Assembly (NCBI GenBank): GCA_029246985.1
Contig: JAQWMC010000067.1
Coordinates: 1-33,213 of the forward strand
Source of the DNA: Pirellulales bacterium
GTDB lineage: Bacteria; Planctomycetota; Planctomycetia; Pirellulales; UBA1268
Length of the DNA stretch: 33,213 nucleotides
Direction: 5' to 3'
Under the pieces are notes generated by a model. The model saw nothing but the letters and a program-made list of their open reading frames with translations. It made no database searches and was not told where the DNA came from. Of this stretch, positions 8,684 through 18,007 are shown piece after piece. Position numbers and translations under genes: made by a program. The first letter of the stretch is position 1, and each line of letters opens with the position of its first letter.

Positions 8684-9196
8684 TCAATTTAGTAGACGTT
8701 GCCAAAATTCAAGATCGAGCCATCTCTTGAACTTGTAGCCAGCTTCATGGATTGTTCCGGCGTGAGTGAATCCTACATGGCGATGAAGTGCAATGCTGGC
8801 TTCATTCGCCGAGTCGATACCAGCGACAAGAAGATGAAGTTCGTGCGCTGTAGCCTCCCGAATAATAGTCTCCAGTAAGAGCCGCCCAAGTCCTCGACGC
8901 TGATACTCCATCGCAATGTAAACAGAATGTTCAGCTGTCTTGGAATATGCTGGATAGGGTCGAAAGGGACCCCATGTCGCAAAACCGACCACTCTCCCCT
9001 GCTGCTCGACTCCAAAAACGGGGATACCAGCCTGTTTTTTTTCTTCAAACCATGCAGCAATCGTTGCCTCAGATCGGGGTGACTCTTCATACAGTGCTGT
9101 TGTCTGAAGAATTGCCTCGTTAAAAATATCTCGAATGTTCTTCAGATGCTTTTCATCACATCGCAGCACATGGGAACCAATTGGCTTATTGGTCAT
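8684..9196 (-). CDS. GNAT family N-acetyltransferase (phosphinothricin acetyltransferase-like)
   Basis: FNEAILQTTALYEESPRSEATIAAWFEEKKQAGIPVFGVEQQGRVVGFATWGPFRPYPAYSKTAEHSVYIAMEYQRRGLGRLLLETIIREA...HRHVGFTHAGTIHEAGYKFKRWLDLEFWQ: classic GNAT motif A (Q/RRxG). Confidence 0.93.
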   Translation of the reverse strand: MTNKPIGSHVLRCDEKHLKNIRDIFNEAILQTTALYEESPRSEATIAAWFEEKKQAGIPVFGVEQQGRVVGFATWGPFRPYPAYSKTAEHSVYIAMEYQRRGLGRLLLETIIREATAHELHLLVAGIDSANEASIALHRHVGFTHAGTIHEAGYKFKRWLDLEFWQRLLN

Positions 9197-10947
9197 GCAT
9201 CCACCACCTGCCGCGGTTCCTGTGGTGGTGTGAGCAGTGAGACAAGAATGAGAACCAAAAAACCAAGCGGAATTGTCACTAAACCTGGCTGACTAAATGG
9301 AATCGGTGAGTCGCCGCGTGGAAGGCCGTAGACTTTTTCAAACGTATCTGCCGAGAGGAGAATCCAGCTCAGCGAGGAAACCATTCCGACAGTAACGGCT
9401 GCCGTTATTCCCTGTTTTGTCGTTCGTGGCCAAAATAGCAACATGACCAGCGCTGGAAGATTTGCTGATGCAGCTATATGAAACGCCCATCCAACAAGGA
9501 AACTTACATTGAAATTCTTAAAAAGAATTCCAAGAGCCATAGCAACGACTCCAAGAAAAACAGCTGAGATTTTACCGGCTCGAACTTTTTCATGATCATT
9601 CATCGTGACGCCAAAACAATTTTCAATCAGATCATGAGCCACAGCGCCACTTCCAGCCATAATGAGCCCACTTACCGTACCAAGCACGGTGGTAAACGCA
9701 ATTGCTGATATCACTGCAAATAAGGTTTCACTAAACGACTTCGCAAGAAGTGGAGCTGCCATGTTGGAACTTGTCGGATCAAGGTATCCACTCGTCATGG
9801 CACCAAGGCCAAGATACAGCGTTAAGACATAAAATCCACCAATCGCTGCGATTCCAACTACAGTACTTTTGCGGGCTGCGGCTGCATCCTTGACGGTGTA
9901 ATACCGGATAAGGATATGCGGTAGAGAAGCTGTCCCACAAAAGAGGGCAAGCATAAGGCTGGCAAAGTTTAAACGATCCGTCAGTGTTCCAGATGAAAGC
10001 CCTTTGAAATATCCACCGGGTTTCAGTAGGTCTTTACCGTCACGGATAGTTGGTGTGAAGGTTGTATGCGTTCCTTTATCATCAGTGTGTTTTTTTGCTG
10101 ACCAGGTCACAACCTGTGAGTCTTCAAGGGTGGAAAGATATTCCAGTGGTCGTAACGGCCCCGTCTCACGTGCATCACCGTATCGTTCAGGAAGCTTGTG
10201 AATCGTCCCAACAGGACGGAGGTCATTCTCAGTTGTCTGTGGTTCACCATTCACAAGTACACGGCCATCTGGAGTACGTGTCTGCACCTGAGGCCGAAGA
10301 TCTTCTTCACCTTGCCGACCGGCGTTCAGTAAGAGTCCACGATTCAGAATCATGATCGTCAGGATGCCACAGAAGAATACCAGCAGCGAGCCCTTAATAA
10401 ACTGAACCCATGTCGTGGACACCATGCCCGCCGTCACAACAATTAAAGTTACCGCAACGCCAACCAGAATAACGCCAACGGCGTGCGGCAGTCCAAGGAG
10501 TGGGACAATGAGATGTCCTGCACCAACCATCTGTGGAATCAGATAAAAAATGCTGACAATTAATGTTGAGATAGCGACTGCAAACTTGATCCCTCGGCTA
10601 TTAAAACGGGCATCAAGTGCATCGGCAAATGTGAACTTACCAAGTGCTTTGATCGGTTCAGCAATAACAAACAGCGCCACGATCCAACCAGCAAGAAAAC
10701 CTATTGAGTAAAGAAAGCCGTCATAGCCATAGAATGCAATCATTCCACAGATACCGAGAAATGATGCTGCCGAAAGATAGTCTCCAGCAAATGCGATTCC
10801 ATTCACAAACCAATGGATTTCACCATGTGCTGCATAGTATCCCTTGGCGGACTGTCCTTTGCGGCCAAGCCAGAATGAAAGACCAATAACCCCAAGGACA
10901 AAGCTGGCAAAAATAGCAATGGCTACTGGTGATGAATCGTAGAGCAT
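9193..10947 (-). CDS. Sodium:solute symporter family protein (ActP-like)
   Basis: Likely start ATG at 10947 (MLYDSSPVAIAIFASFVLGVIGLSFWLGRKGQSAKGYYAAHGEIHWFVNGIAFAGDYLSAASFLGICGMIAFYGYDGFLYSIGFLAGWIVALFVIAEPIKALGKFTFADALDARF); multi-TM SSS family. The ORF-track start (11091) overlaps the DUF485 gene. 4-bp overlap with the GNAT gene. Confidence 0.92.
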   Translation of the reverse strand: MLYDSSPVAIAIFASFVLGVIGLSFWLGRKGQSAKGYYAAHGEIHWFVNGIAFAGDYLSAASFLGICGMIAFYGYDGFLYSIGFLAGWIVALFVIAEPIKALGKFTFADALDARFNSRGIKFAVAISTLIVSIFYLIPQMVGAGHLIVPLLGLPHAVGVILVGVAVTLIVVTAGMVSTTWVQFIKGSLLVFFCGILTIMILNRGLLLNAGRQGEEDLRPQVQTRTPDGRVLVNGEPQTTENDLRPVGTIHKLPERYGDARETGPLRPLEYLSTLEDSQVVTWSAKKHTDDKGTHTTFTPTIRDGKDLLKPGGYFKGLSSGTLTDRLNFASLMLALFCGTASLPHILIRYYTVKDAAAARKSTVVGIAAIGGFYVLTLYLGLGAMTSGYLDPTSSNMAAPLLAKSFSETLFAVISAIAFTTVLGTVSGLIMAGSGAVAHDLIENCFGVTMNDHEKVRAGKISAVFLGVVAMALGILFKNFNVSFLVGWAFHIAASANLPALVMLLFWPRTTKQGITAAVTVGMVSSLSWILLSADTFEKVYGLPRGDSPIPFSQPGLVTIPLGFLVLILVSLLTPPQEPRQVVDA

Positions 10948-10970
10948 CGAAGGGCCTCTCAATAAGAAAA

Positions 10971-11225
10971 TCAGGCGTCTGGAGATCTGCCCCTGCAGGC
11001 AACCATATAGATCAAGGCCAGCACAAAGGCTGAAGCAATTAATCCCATTCCGTAGGCAATCGCAAGATTGACTCCTCCGAGTGGTCGCCATGAAAGTACA
11101 TCTGGCCGAAACAAGACGATGCCCATGAATCCTAAGTAGAGTAGGACATAGATCAGAAACAGTCGCATACCGATTGTACGACTACGAACTGCTCTCTGAT
11201 CCTTCAATTGATGGTTATTCCCCAT
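10971..11225 (-). CDS. DUF485-like small membrane protein (two-TM partner of the symporter)
   Basis: Likely start ATG 11225: MGNNHQLKDQRAVRSRTIGMRLFLIYVLLYLGFMGIVLFRPDVLSWRPLGGVNLAIAYGMGLIASAFVLALIYMVACRGRSPDA; typical YjcH/DUF485 layout directly upstream of an ActP-type symporter. Confidence 0.82.
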   Translation of the reverse strand: MGNNHQLKDQRAVRSRTIGMRLFLIYVLLYLGFMGIVLFRPDVLSWRPLGGVNLAIAYGMGLIASAFVLALIYMVACRGRSPDA

Positions 11226-11314
11226 GATGTGATTCCTATGAATTCCCCAACAAGCGTCTATTACTTTCGTACCACGCAAAGTCTAGCGTAGTTTTCATCC
11301 AACCACAGCAAAGA

Positions 11315-14300
11315 TTACTCGACTGAAGGGAATTCATGATGCCCGGAAAGTCCAGCCGGGAGATTGTCACCAGCTTCAAGGAAGGATATGAGATCGAGAA
11401 TCTCTTGTCGCGTCAGGACATTGATCAATCCGGCAGGCATCGGTGAAACCTGGGAGGAAAATCGTTCTTCAACGTCTTTTTTCTGTATTCGTTTGATTTT
11501 CTCCGGCATCAGAAGATTTGGCCTGATGGTATAGGTTGCTGGCGTTTCGCTCGCAACAACTCCCGATACCACACGACCATCCGTAAGCAGAAATTGCACC
11601 ATGCGATAGTCGTCATCAATTTTCGACGACGGGTCAAGAATTTGCATAAGCAGGTCTTTCCCACGGAGTTTCTTCACGCTTTTCACGAGGTCTGGACCTA
11701 GGTTCACACCATGACCTGCTGCTACATGGCACTGCGTACACTGTGCTTTGGCAAAGGCATGCATACCCCGCGAGAGTGTTTCTTCATCCTGACTGACAGG
11801 AACTGTAGGAAAATCTTCTGCTTTCCACACTTTTACAAGGGTCGGCCGACACGCATCGAGTAAACGCTCGGCCTCCGCCTGATTACGAGCCACAACCATC
11901 TTCCCGTTCATCACAATCCAATGGCCAGGAAACGTGCACACGTACGGGTACACTCCCGGCTCCTGTGGTGCTTCGAAACGCAGAACGTGCACCAACGACT
12001 GACGTGTTGGGCCAATCATGGGAGTCGCTTCAAGAATCAAATTTTGTTTTTCTTTCGGAATAAAATCACTGGTTGCATTTTTTGGATCACGGGCCATTGC
12101 ATTGGCTGCAACACCAACCTCCTCCATCGCACCAGGCTGCACCAGAACAAGATTGTGGTCAGTCGCATCTGGATTCAGAAAAATAAGTTTGACGGGCTGA
12201 CCCGGACGGACGCTGAATTGCTTGGTTGTAAAAAGCATTCGCTCCGGTTCACATGAAATCCGTACCTCAACGGTCTCTGGACGCCTGTCGAATTCTCTGT
12301 CTTTCCCCTTCGCCTTGGGCTCCTGAATTTCAAGAGACCGCCGAGCTCGGTTCAGAAGAGCCGGAACGATACTATCTTGATCATTCTGCCAATGGTGTTG
12401 GAGCGGTTGTGACTCAAGTGCACTGACTGCCGCATAGGCAAGATGTCCGCCGATCGGCTGACGAAAAATACTCAGTACAGTCTCTAGTGCTTCTCGTGTA
12501 CCGATCCAACTTGCCGCAATGGCCGCCTCCATCCGCACAAGACCAGAGGAATCAGTAGCAGCTTTCAAAAGAATCTCATGCCGATCTGGTAGGGAGTTAT
12601 GCCAATATCGCAGCTGCCGGATTGCAGCGGCTCGTGCATGATGATTGGTATCTGAAGCCAACTCAACGAGTAGTTCTGGCCTGACAACACCAAGCGTTGA
12701 AAGACACGCCATCCCCTCAGCAAGAGAGCGGGCTCTCTCAGGATCATCCTCCTTGAGGGTCTCAATCCAGTCGTTCACTGCTTGAGTAGCCGGTGCGTGA
12801 TCACGATGGGCAAGTTCTCGTGTGGCGAGATACCGCACTCGGAACTCTCGGTGGCTTAGAAGTTCTGCAAGTTTTTTCTCTGATAGTTTCGAGAGTTGTG
12901 GAGCTTCTGACACCTTACCTTGCTTTGCTGTCACTCGCCAGATACGGCCTGACTCACGGTCGCGACGGGAATCCCTCAACGAGTATTGCGCATGTCCCTT
13001 CACGGGGTTATACCAATCAACAACAAAGAGATCTCCACGTGGACCAAAATGAAGATCGACCGGAATGAAGCTGAGGTTTGTTGAAAAAATCAGATCACTT
13101 ACGTATTGCTCGTTGAAGCCAAAGTCATTTTCAATCCAACGATGAATTTCAATGCGGTTCGTGGGCTTGTACCGTGCTTTGATAAACCCGCCTTGTAGTT
13201 CCACTGGAAATCCCGGGCTATCAACAAATGCCTGACCACAGGTACCTGAATAGGCCTGCAAGCCCTGAGGCCGTGCATGTTGCTGCGGATATGGTGGATC
13301 CAACGAATGAAATGCCTCGGCAAAAATTGGGTGACTGGCAACATGATTTCCCCACGGATCAAACGTGACGCCCCACGGATTGGTACTTGGATAGGTGCCC
13401 ATTGCTGTGAGCCTGTGGATCTTTGGCTCATAGCGAAACCAGCCACTGTTCTGCTGTCTGACTGGCCCGTGAGGAGTTTCTATCTGTGAGTGGTGAAAGA
13501 TTGATTCCCGAAACAGGAGTGCCCCGTCAGGTGTCCAGATAAAATCATGTAATGCATGATGTGAGTCTTCGGTACCAAACCCAGAAAGAACGACCTCGTG
13601 AACATCGGCACGGTCATCTCCAGTCGTATCCTTCAAAAATGTCAAATTTGGTTGCTCTGAGACGTATACTCCCCCGTCACCAAATTCAAAAGACAGTGGC
13701 ACGTGAAGATCATCAGCAAACACTTTTGATGTATCTGCTTTTCCATCACCGTCAGTGTCTTCAAGAATCACAAGCCGATCATGTGGCTCGAAACCTGGAT
13801 AGATATGTGGGTATGCCTGTGATGTGCACACCCAAAGCCGACCTTGTGTATCCCACCGCACCTGAATTGGATTGGCGATCTCAGGAAATTCTTCTTCTCC
13901 TGCAAACAGATTGACCTCAAAGCGTGGATCGACTTTGAATGCCTTCTGTTCCTCGGATGCCGGGAGCCAGTTATTTGCTCCACGTGTCTCAAGAGCGGCT
14001 GGGAGTTGAGGCACATTTGAATCATCAACCTGTTCAGGAACGGGTCGACCATGGGCCATATTCCAGATCCTACGATCTCGATTCGTGCACATGATCTCAA
14101 AATTCCGCATGGCTGGGAGAAAATCAAGATACCCGTACCGTTCGTTGCGACCACCCGTGTAGTAGAAGGTATTCAGTGGTCTGTATCGTCTGAAAAATTG
14201 CCGCTCCAGATCAACAACGGCCAGACGCAGCGATTCCTGTACGCTGGCGGCGGGACCGCCAAAACAGCTCTCAAAAAATGTGCGTGCAAATTCAGCATAG

Positions 14301-16435
14301 CCTTCTTTTGTAAGATGACATCCATTGATAGTCAAATCATCAGTGCGACTTAGTGCAGAACGCATTGGTGTATCTACATCAACGAAACCAACCTGTTGCT
14401 CAGCCGCAACCTTCCTCATCACTGATGAATAGCGGGCAATATTTTTATTGTTCTGATCGGCGGCAGCCACACCACTCACATTTTCATTTGGAATGGGTGA
14501 AACAAGCACGATTCGTGGAGCTGTTTTCCCATTAAAGGCTTTTGTCTTTGTACGCTGCAGAAATGCTTCGAGTCGTTTTCGGAATTCTGGAATACCGGCT
14601 TCACCTGCAAACGACTCGTTGAAGCCAAAAGCTGCAAAGATGACATCCGCTTTCTCATGAAACAGGTGCTGTTCAAGGTCAGCAAAATTCTCTGGCCGTG
14701 GCATGAGACCAACTTCATCACCAGACCAGGCGAGGGTTCGAATAACTAGTTCATGGTCCGGAAATCCAGCATGAAGTGTTGCTGGTACAAAACCAAATAA
14801 CTGCGCTCGCTCAAAAAGTGTGTTTCCAATTAGACAAATATGATCACCCTGCTTCAGCTTGAGTGGCAGGGTTGTCGCTGTAGCATCACATGCCGGTGGT
14901 CGAGCCGCGGTGTCCAGAAAGAGTGCGTACTGAGAAAAATCTTCGTCTTGTTTTTCAGGCTCTGAAGACTTCTGCTTTGCCCGGGGCGCTGCGGTAAGAA
15001 CGACAGGAGTCTTCTTACGATCGATAGCTGGTTGAACGAAGGCTGTTTTTTTTGATTTCTTTGCTGATGGCGTAGCCTTTGTCACTTTTTTCTTTTTTTT
15101 ACGCCATGAATGATTCTTCCACCAGTCGGGGGCCTCGGCTTCGACTTCGTGGGTGTGCTGCCGCAGCCGCTGCATCATGTTGGCAAGACGTTCGGGCTCA
15201 TCCGTCGATCGGTTCGTCGTTTCAGAAACATCACTGTCGAGATTATAAAGTTCAGGATTTTCGAATGATTCATCAACGACAATTTTCCAGGGTCCTTCAC
15301 GGTAGGCAACCGAACCACCCCATCGCCAATAGAGGGGATTTGGTCGGTTGATTGGAGATCCCTCGATGGCCGGTACGAGGTTCACACCGTCATATGTATT
15401 CTCTGGAAGCTTGATACCAGCTGCTGCCAAAGCGGTCGGGAAAAAGTCACTTCCGATAATAGGCAGATCCGTTTCACTCCCTGGCTCAATGCGACCTGGC
15501 CAACGCACAATCCCAGGAACTCGGTGGCCTCCTTCGTACATAGATCGCTTGCGACCACGAAGTCTGCCGGCAAGACCACGACCTGGTCCCTTGTCACCAG
15601 CTCCTTCCGGGCCGTTGTCACTTGTGAAAAACACAAGCGTCGAATTACTCACACCAAGATTATCAAGTGAATCCATGACAGTACCAAACGCATAATCAAG
15701 TTGTGTGATATTCGCTCGATAGGTTCGCTCTTCAAGATCAGCAATTCCTGCATGCTGTTGTTGATACCGCTCTGCAGATGCTATCGGATAGTGTGGTTCG
15801 TGCGTCCAGACAGCAAGAAAGAAGGGCTTTGTTGGATCACGCTTGGTCTCAAGCCATGACGCAGCTTCTTGTGCAATAAAAGGAGCTGAATAGGCGTCGA
15901 CTTTTCCAACGACTTTCCCATTCCTCACAAAATTATTGGGGAATGCGTGGCTAGGTGCTGCGTTGTTTTGTGTCGCAAGCCACCAGGCGTACCCATGATC
16001 TGATGGCTGCGGTTGATCTGGTGAATTAAACATTCCATTGAGATGCCACTTACCGACATGACAGGTGTCATATCCCGCTTGCTGAAGAAGCTTTGGAAGT
16101 GCATGTTCACTCGTGCGAAGATGGATTGGGCTCCTGTTTGGAATCCAGGTAAAGACTCCATTCCGAAACGGTGTCCGTCCCGTCAGCAGACTCGACCGAG
16201 CTGGTGAACAGACACTGGATGCCGCATGGCAGTCTGTCAGTCGGAGGCCCTGGCTCGCAAAATGATCGAGATTTGGTGTGATTGCATCAGGATTGCCATA
16301 GCAACCAAGTTCGCCGTAGCCCATGTCATCGGCAAGAAAAAGTATGATATTCGGCCGGTCATCGGCCGTTGCAGATGCCATGGAAAAAACCGTGGCAGTG
16401 ACGAATGAAGCGAGAATGATGTGCAGGTTCTTCAT
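11315..16435 (-). CDS. Multidomain fusion: sulfatase + SGNH hydrolase + PVC-type dehydrogenase beta-propeller + HEAT-like repeats + cupredoxin + cytochrome c
   Basis: Single ORF (ATG at 16435, MKNLHIILASFVTATVFSMASATADDRPNIILFLADDMGYGELGCYG). Sulfatase FGly motif CSPARSSLLTGR at 16196-16210; Lys-rich linker about 14940-15110; SGNH-like LKQGDHICLIGNTLFERAQLFGF...ADVIFAAFGFNESF; propeller IQVRWDTQGRLWVCTSQAYPHIYPG...DTDGDGKAD; HEAT-like segment; DHNLVLV...VCTFPGHWIVMNGKM type-1 Cu signature (11897-11938 for the C...H...M loop); CTQCH heme motif 11726-11740. Confidence 0.92.
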   Translation of the reverse strand: MKNLHIILASFVTATVFSMASATADDRPNIILFLADDMGYGELGCYGNPDAITPNLDHFASQGLRLTDCHAASSVCSPARSSLLTGRTPFRNGVFTWIPNRSPIHLRTSEHALPKLLQQAGYDTCHVGKWHLNGMFNSPDQPQPSDHGYAWWLATQNNAAPSHAFPNNFVRNGKVVGKVDAYSAPFIAQEAASWLETKRDPTKPFFLAVWTHEPHYPIASAERYQQQHAGIADLEERTYRANITQLDYAFGTVMDSLDNLGVSNSTLVFFTSDNGPEGAGDKGPGRGLAGRLRGRKRSMYEGGHRVPGIVRWPGRIEPGSETDLPIIGSDFFPTALAAAGIKLPENTYDGVNLVPAIEGSPINRPNPLYWRWGGSVAYREGPWKIVVDESFENPELYNLDSDVSETTNRSTDEPERLANMMQRLRQHTHEVEAEAPDWWKNHSWRKKKKKVTKATPSAKKSKKTAFVQPAIDRKKTPVVLTAAPRAKQKSSEPEKQDEDFSQYALFLDTAARPPACDATATTLPLKLKQGDHICLIGNTLFERAQLFGFVPATLHAGFPDHELVIRTLAWSGDEVGLMPRPENFADLEQHLFHEKADVIFAAFGFNESFAGEAGIPEFRKRLEAFLQRTKTKAFNGKTAPRIVLVSPIPNENVSGVAAADQNNKNIARYSSVMRKVAAEQQVGFVDVDTPMRSALSRTDDLTINGCHLTKEGYAEFARTFFESCFGGPAASVQESLRLAVVDLERQFFRRYRPLNTFYYTGGRNERYGYLDFLPAMRNFEIMCTNRDRRIWNMAHGRPVPEQVDDSNVPQLPAALETRGANNWLPASEEQKAFKVDPRFEVNLFAGEEEFPEIANPIQVRWDTQGRLWVCTSQAYPHIYPGFEPHDRLVILEDTDGDGKADTSKVFADDLHVPLSFEFGDGGVYVSEQPNLTFLKDTTGDDRADVHEVVLSGFGTEDSHHALHDFIWTPDGALLFRESIFHHSQIETPHGPVRQQNSGWFRYEPKIHRLTAMGTYPSTNPWGVTFDPWGNHVASHPIFAEAFHSLDPPYPQQHARPQGLQAYSGTCGQAFVDSPGFPVELQGGFIKARYKPTNRIEIHRWIENDFGFNEQYVSDLIFSTNLSFIPVDLHFGPRGDLFVVDWYNPVKGHAQYSLRDSRRDRESGRIWRVTAKQGKVSEAPQLSKLSEKKLAELLSHREFRVRYLATRELAHRDHAPATQAVNDWIETLKEDDPERARSLAEGMACLSTLGVVRPELLVELASDTNHHARAAAIRQLRYWHNSLPDRHEILLKAATDSSGLVRMEAAIAASWIGTREALETVLSIFRQPIGGHLAYAAVSALESQPLQHHWQNDQDSIVPALLNRARRSLEIQEPKAKGKDREFDRRPETVEVRISCEPERMLFTTKQFSVRPGQPVKLIFLNPDATDHNLVLVQPGAMEEVGVAANAMARDPKNATSDFIPKEKQNLILEATPMIGPTRQSLVHVLRFEAPQEPGVYPYVCTFPGHWIVMNGKMVVARNQAEAERLLDACRPTLVKVWKAEDFPTVPVSQDEETLSRGMHAFAKAQCTQCHVAAGHGVNLGPDLVKSVKKLRGKDLLMQILDPSSKIDDDYRMVQFLLTDGRVVSGVVASETPATYTIRPNLLMPEKIKRIQKKDVEERFSSQVSPMPAGLINVLTRQEILDLISFLEAGDNLPAGLSGHHEFPSVE

Positions 16436-16437
16436 GC

Positions 16438-17979
16438 TCAATTATCTTTCATTGGTTGATCAGAAAAGCGATATGGATCGTCATGTTGAATCATTTGTTC
16501 CAGCAACAGTGATTCCATTGCTGAGCGAGTTGTAGTGAACTCAGGATCATCGGCCAGATTTTTCTGTTTTGCAGTTGGCTGCTCTGGAAGACTTTTGACC
16601 ACAGTTGGAACATGGTGCTCAGCAAGGAACTCATGTGGGTTCTCTTGAATATTGAAAAGTTGCGTGTGTAATCCGCCAGATGGAGATTCGTACTTGATGA
16701 TTTTCCAGTCACCTTTGCGAACACTTCGCATACCCGGCTTCTGCCCACCGCAGTACACACCGTACAGAACATCTCGAACTGTTTGCTTCTTTTCTTCGAT
16801 GACAGGCAGAAAGCTTTTTCCTTCATCTGTTGGTGGTGGAGTCACACCAGTGATAGCGCACAACGTTGCCAACGTATCACCAAGATACGTATTGCCTGGC
16901 ATGCGACTACCGGGACGGACTCCTGGGCCTTTGACAACAAGTGGGACCCGCCAGGTGTGCTCATAGAGATTTTGTTTGCCTTGGAGCCCATGACGGCCAA
17001 TCGCAATACCATGATCAGATGTATAAAAAATCCATGTGTTCTCTAATTCCCCCATGGCAGTGAGCTTCTGAAGCACGCGTTCCACCTGTGTGTCAACGTT
17101 TTCATTACATGCATATTCACGACCAATTTCATTACGAATAGTCTGGGTGTCTCGATTACCCCAGACACCGCTGACTGATACTTCATCACGAACATCCATA
17201 TGCGTGTTATCAAAAGGATGGTGCGGCAGCCAGTTTGATGGGACTGGTGGCTGTTGAGTATGACTCGCTGGAAGTTCTTTTTTATCTGTGTGATTTGTTG
17301 CCCCGTAATGAGCTAGGTATTCGGGTGTTCCATCACGTGTATCGTGAGGATGAGACAATCCAAAATAGATAAGAAACGGATCTTCATCACCAGACTTTTC
17401 ACGGTCTGTCAAAAAATTGATGACTTGATCACCATGCCACTGACTCCCCGTCTCTGCCGTACCGCCCCGCTTGGTTGCATCATTTCGTACTGTGAACTGC
17501 TGATTCGCTTTTTCATAACTATTGCCACGCTTACACGTCCGCATCGTGTCATAACCTGCTCCGTTGAACACGGCAGCCAACGTGTTTGATTCAAGGCCTG
17601 GTGGACAATGTAATGCAGCGTTCGGCTGACGCGGCTTCCCCCCTTCACGGCGTGCCTTCTTCGGACCAATCGGCAGATGCCATACCGTTCGACCACACAT
17701 CACCATGTGCCGACTGGGTGTACAGACCGCGCCAGAAAACGAGCCCATATGGTACGCCGCATCAAATACCATTCCCTCACGAGCCAGCTTCTCAATGCAT
17801 GGTGCGTTGAGCGTTGAAGATGGATTATAGAATTTGAAATCAAATGGCGATTGGTCATCAACAATGATGAAAAGAATATTCGGTCGCTTCTCTGAATGAG
17901 TCTCTTCTGAAAATGCAAACCCCGAAAGAATAACTGCAACTATTACCGATCCAAAGCAACAAACGATACGCTTCATCAT
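16438..17979 (-). CDS. Sulfatase (S1 family)
   Basis: Likely start ATG 17979 (MMKRIVCCFGSVIVAVILSGFAFSEETHSEKRPNILFIIVDDQSPFDF); FGly motif CTPSRHMVMCGRT at 17710-17724 region; GxxGKQNLYEHTWRVPLVVKGPG C-terminal sulfatase motif. Confidence 0.93.
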   Translation of the reverse strand: MMKRIVCCFGSVIVAVILSGFAFSEETHSEKRPNILFIIVDDQSPFDFKFYNPSSTLNAPCIEKLAREGMVFDAAYHMGSFSGAVCTPSRHMVMCGRTVWHLPIGPKKARREGGKPRQPNAALHCPPGLESNTLAAVFNGAGYDTMRTCKRGNSYEKANQQFTVRNDATKRGGTAETGSQWHGDQVINFLTDREKSGDEDPFLIYFGLSHPHDTRDGTPEYLAHYGATNHTDKKELPASHTQQPPVPSNWLPHHPFDNTHMDVRDEVSVSGVWGNRDTQTIRNEIGREYACNENVDTQVERVLQKLTAMGELENTWIFYTSDHGIAIGRHGLQGKQNLYEHTWRVPLVVKGPGVRPGSRMPGNTYLGDTLATLCAITGVTPPPTDEGKSFLPVIEEKKQTVRDVLYGVYCGGQKPGMRSVRKGDWKIIKYESPSGGLHTQLFNIQENPHEFLAEHHVPTVVKSLPEQPTAKQKNLADDPEFTTTRSAMESLLLEQMIQHDDPYRFSDQPMKDN

Positions 17980-18007
17980 GGAATCCTCTTTGACTAAACT
18001 AGAACTA

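Noticed and set aside
10820-11091. Extended N-terminus of the symporter (ORF-track start at 11091)
   Set aside because: The extension overlaps the DUF485 gene and lacks transporter-like sequence; the start at 10947 gives a typical SSS N-terminus.
11921-15695. Many + strand ORFs (e.g. 12793..13068, 13552..13914, 15348..15695) antisense to the 1.7k-aa fusion gene
   Set aside because: Shadow ORFs of a long, well-supported minus-strand coding region; low-complexity, non-family-like translations.
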